NCBI GenBank assembly: GCA_037157565.1 | Contig: JAZHRO010000055.1 | Span: 40,517,001-40,581,000 of the forward strand | DNA length: 64,000 nucleotides | Source of the DNA: Thalassia testudinum | Lineage: Eukaryota > Streptophyta > Magnoliopsida > Alismatales > Hydrocharitaceae | Reading direction: 5' to 3' | Shown here: positions 47,744-57,340 of the stretch, piece by piece | How positions within the stretch are numbered: position 1 is the first letter of the stretch | Layout of the letters: each line of letters starts with the position of its first letter | Position numbers and translations under genes: made by a program | Notes under the pieces: generated by a model | The model's input: the letters and a program-made list of their open reading frames with translations, nothing else | Database searches by the model: none | Told to the model about the DNA's origin: nothing

Positions 47744-49220
47744 ATGGTTAACCCATATCCTAACCCTGGATATTATGACCCATACCAGTCGGTCCCTCAA
47801 AGGATCTCATCTTATAACCCAGGATATGGATTTCATACTCCTGCTTCTCACCCATGGAACATGGGTAGACCTGATTCACCCCCTGGAACCCCTGAAGAGC
47901 TACCGGTGCATATGCGTCCACATTATAGAATACAGAGAGCTATAGCGAGTGCTAAGGAAAAGGCCGCATCCTATCTACGCGAAATCCAGGCTATCATTGA
48001 GCCGAACCAAAGACAAAGCCGGATTCCACATCAACAAGCTGTGATGGAGCTCCTTCAGGAAACAGCAGAGATAACAAGGCGAATGGGACAAAATCGGGAA
48101 ACTCAAGAACTATTGCTTTTGAGATATCAAGTGGAAAATAGCATTGAAGACCTTGAAGAATCTGAAACAACTACGTCGGAAGAACACACAGAAGATTCTC
48201 GGGAGCAGATGCCCGAAGATCACTCAGGGGAAAAAGAATCTGGCGTGGATATGAGACAGGAGCAGGAAGTATGCCGAATGGGTTCATCTGAGAACTCCAT
48301 TCAGAAAATTGAGGAAAGGACTGATATCTCCAGGACTGAGCCACAATCAGATTATCCTAAATCTTGGGAACACCTTTTGGGTTTGATAACCCAATCGAGA
48401 TAAGGGAAGCGGATCCAATTGAGGATAGGGATCCTAAGGCGACATTACATGCAACACTACTGATCAATCTAGACCACTTCCCATTGTAGGTGAACCTGTG
48501 CTAGAGTCAACATCTTCTGATCTGCACTCTTCTTCTTTCACCTACATCCCTAATTCGGATATTAGAGATTCTGAGATGACACTTTCTATCCCTGATCCTA
48601 ACATCCGAAAACCAGAAGTAGCTATGGACGATTTAACTGAAGAAATAAATATGCTACCTGAGGCAGGAATTACTGAGGAACCCAATGAATATGAGGGTCA
48701 AGCTTTGAGCAGAAGGAGCTGGGGATGCACCTATCATCCTAGTAGATGGCTCGACTTTGAGCCCGAGGAGACAGCCTCTGATGAATCAGAGATGGGTACT
48801 GATGAGGACAAAGTAATTTCTAATGAGGATTTCAGTGACCTCCCCATAGATTTTCTACTTTCGCGAATACCCCCGTATGACCCAAAGCCTGGAGAGGGAA
48901 CGATCTTTGATGTCAATTATCATTATGAGGATCCCTATGACTCAGATTCTGGTTCTGACATACATTTTGATCTACTCCCTCAGCAACTTCCTGCTGAATT
49001 GTGGGACATGATAAATCAGTTGAATCAACATCATGATCCCCCCTCTGATTATCCTCTATATTCCACCACCACTCCACACTTTCTTATAGCTAGACTTTTT
49101 GGAGTAGGGGTGCACAATCAGCTGGTTCGTATCTCCGGACCACTGATTCTGGGAGCATACGAGCATATCTTTCTCTTAATCTTAGCCGGCTCCTATGCTA
49201 GAAATGACACATCTCATTGA
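47744..49220 (+). pseudogene. Decayed acidic ORF of element E, unknown function
   Basis: Two open pieces, 47744-48403 (219 codons) and 48498-49220 (240 codons), lie in different frames. A middle piece in the third frame (about 48382-48486, FDNPIEIREADPIEDRD) links them, so one ancestral ORF of about 490 codons has suffered two indels. The N-terminus is rich in Pro/Tyr (VNPYPNPGYYDPY), followed by a charged helical part (residues 60-145, IQRAIASAKEKAASYL), a long Glu/Asp/Ser-rich middle, and a hydrophobic C-terminus (GPLILGAYEHIFLLILAGS). No gag zinc knuckle, protease, RT, RNase H or integrase signature is present. It matches the ORF of element B (17976-19697) in position, composition and order of parts. 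Function unknown; a gag-like structural role is one possibility. Confidence 0.65.
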
Positions 49221-51210
49221 GCTTTCGCCCAGCTGGAGGCATTAAACTCAGCACATATAGGTACCATTCGCCCCACATTCCACCATCATTTATATATAAC
49301 CATTTTTATACATAGCATATTTCCCTTTTATATTGCATATTAACAGGTTGGCCGGTGATGAATATAATTTCAGGAGCAATTACAGGTGATTTCTACCCAT
49401 TCTCTCCCTGCAGCATTTATTTTCTTTTACATTCATGCATGAGGACATGCAAGAACTTAGGCATGGGGGGGTAGATACAGAAAAACTGAAAAAATTTTAT
49501 GCCAACACTTAGAAAAACCTCGAAGCTGCGTGCAAAACGTACTTTAGGACCTTAAATAAAAGAACGACCGACTCCACCTCCAGTGCTCTCATTGGAGCTA
49601 GAAATCGTTCACAACAACCAATTCCGACTCACCTGCTCACCTTTTGTTCTAAATTTAGGGTCAAGCTGATTGTAACCCGATACGGGAAATTCACGAAGTA
49701 CAAATTATATGAGGTTACATGTTTATAGCATATATAGATATTGCATTCATGAATAAGATTATTTTATTAAGAGAATGCATTAGGGATTTTATCCTTTAGT
49801 TGATTCCTGTAATCTGGAATCCAGTACAACTTTTCTCACACACGTAGAATTTGCAATGGATTCACGGTGAAGGCTGATAAACGTCTTCAGTTTGTTGAGA
49901 AGAAGCAGTGCTTCTTTTCCTGAACCCTTGGACAATGTTTTGGGAGTCAGGTAGATTTTCCTCCAAAAATCCACCAAATAGTGTGAGATGAGAGTAGAGT
50001 GTACTGGTGCTCTAAGATTAGTGCGAGGAATCTGGAATCCTAGATAATTAGGTGATGATGCTCTGAGATGAGACATAGTTTTCTCTCTCGGTTCCTGTGT
50101 ATGCATTTTGTGCGAAATTGTGAGAGCCACCAAATAAGGCAAATACGCGGAGAGCGAGTTTTCATAAAACTAGGGCTAAGGTGGATGGTTACGACCATTC
50201 TTTATGGAATCCTCAGCTGAAGGAGGGTATTGTTGTCAAGGTCAGAAATACACCGTCCTATCCGTCTCTCCCGGTGCCGTGAGTAGGCACTTCCACCAAA
50301 TAAGCCACCCAATGTCTCTTGAGTATCACCAATCCCCAATAATGCCTCCTTAATAAAGTTCATGGATGTATGCCAGTTGTGTTATGCTAAAAAAATAAAA
50401 AAATAAAAAAAAAAGAGAACGAAAAAGAAAAAGAATGATGAAAAGAAAGGAAAATTGAAAAAAAAAATTAGAAAAAGAAGAAAAAAGAAGAAAATAATGA
50501 ATATTTAGTGTTTATCAAGGCAATACCACCAAATAAAATTGAGCTCCACCAAATATGGCCTTAACCTATTTTTCTTGTGTTTCTGATCGCCCGAATACTG
50601 GCTGAGGAATCCCGACTTAGTGTTAGGGTTATGAGAACTCAGTTAAAGTGTTAATGCCTAGTGAGACCACCAAATATAGATCCTATGTGTGAATCTGGTG
50701 AGGTTGTGAGTTCTAAGAAAAAGAAGGAAAAAGAGTAAGAGAGGATGAATACAAAGGAATCAAAAGGGGAGCATAGTTTTTCTCGTCTTTCTCTGAGTTG
50801 AGTTACTTAGTAATCCGGGAATCTGGATTCTGTAGTACTAGTCTCTATGTAGCACCAAGTGAGAATGAGCCATCAAATATATAATCCTTTCCCTCAAAGC
50901 TTCTCTACCTAAGCCCAAAGCCGGGGTGAAATTCATAGAATATCTTAAATACCCCAAGGGAAGAAATCCGCCATCCCGCTAGAATTTTTATTAGGGGTCA
51001 AGTACAGGCTTTAAAGGTCTATTAGTTTTCACTCAAATCCATTGCAAAAGCTACATAGCTGCACCTTCATGATTGTCTGGATTTCTAGAGCATAGGATGA
51101 AAACAAAAGGGAGAGAAATCTCTATGCAAACACTTGATAAAATAACCAGTCCCTTAGGGACCCTTGCAGTAAATAATTTAGTCTTGCATTTGCTAGGGAC
51201 TAGAAAGATT
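49221..51210 (+). other. Element E 3' noncoding region with repeated CCACCAAATA
   Basis: No gene seen; small frames only. Six exact copies of CCACCAAATA occur at 49971, 50127, 50293, 50526, 50546 and 50668, and a variant at 50870. A-rich low-complexity sequence covers 50390-50510. AATCTGGAATCC occurs near 49811 and 50030. Confidence 0.8.
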
Positions 51211-51224
51211 TAGGCATGGGGGTA
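51211..51224 (+). other. Element E polypurine tract
   Basis: TAGGCATGGGGGTA directly before the 3' LTR, nearly the same as in B and C. Confidence 0.85.
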
Positions 51225-53416
51225 TGATTGCGTAGCAATCATAGGTCTTAATTGACCTAAATTAGGCTAAGATTTAGCATAAGTTAGGGTTATTCATGCA
51301 TGCATACGCATTATCTGTATCTTTACTGCTTTCCTTTAGCTATGCATAAAATAATGTTATAATGTGCTGATTAAGTGCATTATGTCGATTGCAGGGAATA
51401 AGCTGATTAGGAGCTGGATCTGAAGCTGGATCAGGAATAACAGGAGTTGTAGTAGAGCTAGAGCAGAAGGCCTAGTTTAGATGTAGGAATAATAATGTAA
51501 GGGGGTTAAAAGTTTGCTATTCTATTAAGTAGGAATAAAGCAGTAAAATGTGAAGAGCTTAGGTCCATCCTAGCCCTAGGATAGCGTAGAGACTTCCCCA
51601 AGCCTTAGCCACCCTTAGATTAGGTCACAACACCCTAGGAAGCCCTAAAACCCTAGTTCCAACCCTTCTCTAGACGTCCAGATAAGTTTTAAGACGTCCA
51701 GGACCCTTAGCCAACTCCCGCACACTTCAAACCCACTTCTGCATTGTTATTGGACGTCCAGACACTTTGTCAGACGTCTAATTTCTGCATAATACCCAAA
51801 ACAGAACCCAAAATCCTTCCTGACTCTGATTGGATGTCCAGACAACAAGTCTGGACTTCTGATTTTTGAGTAAAAGATGTCTGATTATATTATTAGACGT
51901 CTGATACTGCTCTCCAATTCCTGTTCTGAGATTTAAGCCTTGATCTTGGATCTCTAGGTCCCTAAACCCAATTCCAACCCCATAGGAACATAAATTAAGG
52001 TGCCTTAACCCTAGTACGTCACCTCTAGACCTCCCTAAGGACCTAATTAGGTCCTCACTAAACCTAATTGACTTGGATCTTAGTCAATTCCATCAGCCTA
52101 TTCAATTGGACTCATTGAATCCAATTGAGCCCTGATCTCAGCACACATTGTCCAATTGGACTCAGTGAGAGTCCAATTGACCTAGACCTGACTTAATTGA
52201 GTTGTTTTACTCTCAATTAAGTTTCCGCACACCCAATTAAACTTGTATTAAGTTTAATTGCACTTTACCTTAGTGAATTAGGGTTTATAACACTAATTTG
52301 AGACCTACCTTGACCTAAACCCACTAGAACCCAACCTAATCAACCTAGCCACCTATGTTTCGACCCACACACACCCACACACACCATACACATGAAAATA
52401 TCTAGCCTAGAGTTCTCTAGAACTCTCTATCATGTGTGGTTGCCTTGGTTGCCAAAAATAGCAACCAAGAGCCATTCAATTTTTAGATCCACATTTGGTG
52501 GATCTAAAAACCACCATCCACCCTCTCTCTCTCCCTCTCCCACGAGCTCCCACCATAGGCCTCTCTAGAGAATTCCATAATTCTCTAGAGAGCTTCCCTT
52601 AGGTCTATAAAAAGATGCCTTGGGTAGCCATTTGCACCCATTCACTTCCTTGGCATCCATTCCACTTAGAATAGCCACTTCCATCTCCACTCCACCTCCA
52701 CGAGTTGAGCACCACCATGGAGGCCACCATCTCCACGCCAGGAAGCTAGATCAGCTCCCCAACCTCTCTCCAAGGGCCAGCCTAAGTTCCATTGGCCGCC
52801 CCTCCTTCTCTCAACCATTCAAAGGACACCGGGGACCACCCCTGAATGCCCTTCCATTCTGCTAGATTTAGATTATGCTCTTCGTATATTTACTACTTTT
52901 ATTTACTGCTTACTAGTGTAGTCTTACTTCTCCCCCAATGATGCATGCGAAATCCCCCCATCGATTCTTGTATGCGATCATTTTCTAGTAGCTAGATTTA
53001 ATTTTCAAGCATTTATGTACAAGCTTTCCTCTAGATTCCTTGTGCAACAACTCCCAAATGAATGAATGAAAACACATTTTTATATATATATATATCTTTA
53101 TCTGTTTGAAATCACCATGAGCTTAATGATTGCTATTATCTCTTGCGTGATTAATGTTGCCTGTTTCTAACTCTTAATATTCTTGCAACTAAGCATGTCG
53201 TACGTAAATATGTAATAATCATGAACCGGCATGCGATTCTAAACAAAGTAGAGCGGCAAAAAGATCGATTTCAAAAGTAAAAGCAACGCCTCCCAGAGAA
53301 GAATGACTGGGACTCAAGTCTCGTTATCTTTAGAAATCAATTTTTGACGAACGTTTTTGCGCGACTATACTATGATTTCCGACGACTTTCAAATGAGCTA
53401 AAACGGCTTTCTGTCA
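51225..53416 (+). repeat. Element E 3' LTR
   Basis: 2192 bp, TGATTGCGT...CTGTCA; palindrome 52561-52592, TATA box 52604-52614, GACGTC-type motifs 51670-51905. Same length as the 5' LTR. Confidence 0.96.
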
Positions 53417-55225
53417 GCACCCACGGCTGAGGAAGCTGCTGCCAATTGGGGCAGCTGCGAGGCTCGCGACCCAATTGTAGGCCTGGGTGTATTCGCAGAC
53501 GCAATCCGTGCTGCCTGGGATGCACGCTTGGGCTGGAGAAAGTCTAGAGCTATGAGCGAAGGAGCTGCAGCAGCTTAGCAATGGCGGCGAGGGGCTGCCG
53601 ACCTGAAAATACAATGACGGCCTTTAGGCCACATCAGAAAATGTAGGAAGCTTCGCCGTAGTGCGGCGAAGATGGTGCGGGGGTCGGCGAGGCGCGAGAG
53701 TGCTTGTGGAGGTAGACCTAGGTCAGATTGTGTACGTGAAGATGGGTTTGTTCGGGGGGTGGTTGGGCGGTGTATGGCAGTGAATGGAGAGGGAGAAACG
53801 GTTGGGTGGAGTGAGGGGGAGCTTCTGGGGTAGTCGGCGAGGGGTGAGGTGGTCTGTGGAAGTGGGATGGCGTCGCCAGAGAAGGCTACCGAAGATGGGG
53901 AAGATGGAGTTGGACAGTGGCGGTCGGGTGGTTGAAATGGCAAATTAGTAGGGGGAAAATACAAGAGAGAGAGAGAGAGGAAGCTTTGTACCTATTTACT
54001 CAACGAAGGGGGAGAGAGCAGCTTCCGGCTCGTGCCTGCCGGAGCTGAGGACGAAGATGCCCAGGAGGAGGGTATCGGTGACGAGGAGGCGGTCGGAGGG
54101 CGCCAGCTGGTATGGCCTGGCGCGGATGACAGGGCAGAGTAAACTCTGCTGCAGGTAGGGCAGCAGAGCGACGAGGAGGAGGAGAAGAAGATCGCCGGAA
54201 GCTAGGGCTCTCTGACCGGAGGGGGAAGAGATGAAATGGGGGGTATTTCTCCACCAGAGGAAGCTTGAAGGAGTCGGCAGACCTTGCCGCTCCTTATAAA
54301 GGCCTTGACGCGGAGAGGGGACCGAGGTGGCGACGTGCCAGCCTCGCCGGAGAGTGTTCGGAGAGTATACCCATGCCTTTCGTGCATTCGCACGAGATGC
54401 ATTGTTGATGGCAGAGGGCAGGGGAGGGTCCCTGCGACAGAGGACGTTGCAGGGAACCCCCCGTCTGTTCTAGAGGACGGCCGCCCTACCCCACGCGGTG
54501 CCATCCTCCGCGTAAGGTCGTCGAAGGCATGGCACTGTGCAGAAGTGGCAGAGAGGACCGTTCTGCAAAGAACGACGAGAAGTTGGGAGCCTAAACGCAA
54601 GGGTTTCAAAAGATAAGGGTCAAAAAGTAAATTAAGAGGACCAATTTGTAAAGTTGGTCAAGATGGTCTTTTCTTAGGCCCAAGTTTTTATACTATACTA
54701 ATTTGAACCTAAGGATTTTAATGGTAAATTTTGATTTTAGGTTGGACCATGTTTGATCGGTAAATTTGCGTAAAAACTCAAATTAAGTCATTAATTGGAC
54801 ATTATTCTCATTTTAGGTCAAAATAGGTTTCAAAGGCCAAATTGAAGGTTCTGAACCCTAGTGGATATTTTTATATGAATTTTAGAGGGTTTATTTGATT
54901 TTTATCCTGCCTTGAACCTCGTGAATTAAAGTGGGTTTGTTTAGGGTTATAGAATGTCATTTAATTCCTAGAAGTTGCTATAACCCTTTTCAGATCAGAT
55001 CATCCCACTTCTCTTCTTATTAAGCTTGTTTGACCTATGTTTGGATCCTTAATTACCCTGTTTGCATATTGCATTGGTGAAATTACAGTTTTACCCCTGA
55101 TGATTTGTTTTATCCTTTAACTCAGAATTCTCTAAGTTAAGCCTCTCTTTGGGTTTTGTAGGAGCTTTTTCACACATATTTGGATTAGATTGTGCTAGTT
55201 AGGGTTCATGATGAGGTTCTCATCA
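53417..55225 (-). mobile_element. Element D: solo LTR, second part
   Basis: Resumes the D LTR from 30125 after E; GCACCCACGGCTGAGG follows the order of the C LTR (CCCGCAGCTGAGG at 34470). It holds the TATA-like CTTTATAAGG (minus; plus 54291-54302) and a TCGTGC/GCACGA hairpin at 54372-54402 upstream of it in transcription order. It ends GATGAGGTTCTCATCA at 55225, as in B and C. Long GC-rich frames here are not genes. Confidence 0.9.
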
Positions 55226-57156
55226 GGGCTGGTCCCTGGTACCAGTGAGATCTCAAACTCGATCTCACGCTCGGGCGGTAGTCCTGGCAACTCGTCTGGA
55301 AACATGTCGGGGTACTCTCTGACCACCGGGATACTCTAGAAGTATGCCAAAGGCTTGGGCTTTGCCACCACACAAGCTAGGAAACCCTCACACCCCTGGC
55401 TCAAAAGTTTCACTGCCTGAAGTGTAGAAATGCACCTGATGCCTCCGTCCACTGGCTGCCTGTGGAACTCGAAAGAAGGAAACTCTGGTATGGAGAAGAC
55501 GATCTTTCTCTCAAAGCAGTCCACCAAGGCGTGGTAAGAGGACAGCCAGTCCATCCCCAAAATTATGCCAAAATCCTCCATCTGTATCATAATCAGGTCA
55601 GCGGGAAGGTTGTGTCCCCCAACACTGACCTCACAACCCGTGTATACCTCCTCAGCTACAAACAGCTGACCACTCGGACCTCTGATCACGGACGAATCCT
55701 CTAACAGCATATAATCCTACCCCAAACTAACTGCGAAACTGGCGGCGACAAACGAATGCGTAGCGCCGGAATCGAAAAGCATGTAAACGAGTCTGTGGAA
55801 ACTGAAACCATAACTGCCACCATTGATCCCAAAGCTCTGGCATTCCTGTGTGTCAGGGCGTTGATACGCACCTTAGCCCTAGGTGCGGACGAAGCAGCCA
55901 CACTCTACGTCGGACGGGTAGCTGCTGGTTGGTACCCTCCCCGTGATTGCTGTCCTCCTCCTCGCGCCTGGAAATTGCGGCCTCCTGCTCGCCCTCCGGT
56001 GCTCGACGCGGGAAGCATCTGCCTTAGACGGGCAGTCCCTCCTGATGTGGCCCGGCTGGCCACACTGGTAGCAGAGGGGAACCCGACTCCCACCCTTAGT
56101 GGGTCCCTGCTGTCGGCTGGGCGGGGGTCCGATGCTAGCAGCTTGCTCCTGTTGAGGGCCCCCAAAGGCCATTGATGGCCCTGCAAAACGTGACGGCTCT
56201 CCTACGGGCGCCACGTGTCTCCTCTCTCGTCGGCCCTGTGAGAAGTCTGGCTGATAGGGCCTCTTCCACCCGCTGTCAGTATCTCGCACGGACAGGTTGG
56301 TCTCTTCGTATGTCATAGCTGCCTCCACCACCCTCGAGAACGTAGGCAGCTTCAGTGGTTTGACATACCCCCAAATCGCAGGCTGGAGCCCCTTGGTGAA
56401 CCTCCAAAGGTGCTCCTCCTCAGTGGCCACTACTGTCGCTGCGAAGCGAGACAGCTCCAGAAAACGCGTATGGTACGCGCTCACGGTCATCGTCCCCTGG
56501 CGGAGAGTGTGGAACTCCCGCCTCCTCTGGTCCTGCCACATCTGGGGAGAGTACTGCTCGCAGAAGAGGGAGACGAACCGATCCCAGGTCGGCTCGTCCC
56601 TCTCTTGTCCCCTGATCGCCCTCCACCACCTGTGTGCCGCGCTCTCCATCTGGTACGTGGAAAAGACCATGCGGCACTCCACCAGGGGGCGAAGGGTGTC
56701 AAAAACCTTCTCGATCTGCTCGAGCCAGTCTTCCGCCTCGGTCGGGTCCTCATCCCCCTTGAAGGAGGGGGGCTTCAGCTTCCGGAACTGTCCGAAAATC
56801 TCGAAGTGGTGCTGCAGTGGAGATGCTGGTGCACCACCAGGTAAAGAAGCCTCGTGCGTAGAAGTGTCGAAGGAAGGTAGGGGCGGTGGCGGCCCATCCC
56901 CTCCCCCGCATCCATCGTCATGTACGTCGCGTGGTCCCACAGAGGACTCCCCCTCCACAGCCCCAGGGAGAGGCGCTCGTGGCGGTGGGTGGAGCTCCTC
57001 TCGCACGATGTCCCGTATCAGCTGGGTGAGGTCCTGGGCCTGAATCCCCGGGAGAAGTGGCTGGTCCACTGAAACGACGACCTCAAAGTGCCCACCCCTC
57101 CGACCTCGTCCCCGGCCGCGCCTGCGGCCCGCCTCGCTTGTCCCGCATCGAGGCAT
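55226..57156 (-). pseudogene. gag-pol: Element A gag, protease and RT N-terminus (degenerate)
   Basis: The gag ATG at 57156 opens a frame to about 55980: an Arg/Gly-rich N-terminus, a gag core (FGQFRKLKPPSFKGDEDPTEAEDWLEQIEKVF, then HRWWRAIRGQ and FCEQYSPQMWQDQRRREF), and a zinc knuckle CYQCGQPGHIRRDC near 56070. Two indels follow: the sense frame shifts near 55975 and returns near 55800, just before the protease active site DSGATHSF (about 55775-55755). Stops occur at 55905-55907, shortly after the protease site, and at 55336-55338. The frame then continues as [19 protein letters not shown], the start of RT, and is cut by the D insertion at 55226; RT continues at 29013. Gag packages RNA, and the protease would process the polyprotein. 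Non-functional. Confidence 0.93.
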
Positions 57157-57320
57157 CTCCTGCAAGGAGACGCGAATACAGAATGGAAACACGTCAATAT
57201 GAAATAATATCTAACGGAGAAGGCTAAGAACATATGTCAAAAGAAACGTCGTGGTGGCTACTCTAGTTACAGACATGTGAATTGGTTATTTTCCAGTCAG
57301 TTGGTTTACTTCTCGGGACG

Positions 57321-57337
57321 ACCTTGCTCTGATACCA
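57321..57337 (-). promoter_or_regulatory. Element A primer-binding site (initiator tRNA-Met)
   Basis: On the minus strand TGGTATCAGAGCAAGGT begins three bases inside the 5' LTR. It matches the complement of the plant initiator tRNA-Met 3' end except for about one base. Confidence 0.95.
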
Positions 57338-57340
57338 TCT

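Larger units (their letters stand above)
30126..53416 (+). mobile_element. Element E: non-autonomous Athila-like LTR retrotransposon
   Basis: Inserted in D with perfect duplication GCACC (30121-30125 and 53417-53421). The LTRs 30126-32317 and 51225-53416 are both exactly 2192 bp. A tRNA-Asp primer site follows the left LTR and a polypurine tract precedes the right one, so it is transcribed rightward, opposite to A, B, C and D. Without C, its interior is about 5.3 kb and carries only an acidic ORF of unknown function; no polymerase genes are present. Confidence 0.95.

Noticed and set aside
29019..55225. D as a full-length element with two LTRs
   Set aside because: Once E (with C) is removed only one LTR length remains, with no primer site, interior or second LTR of its own.
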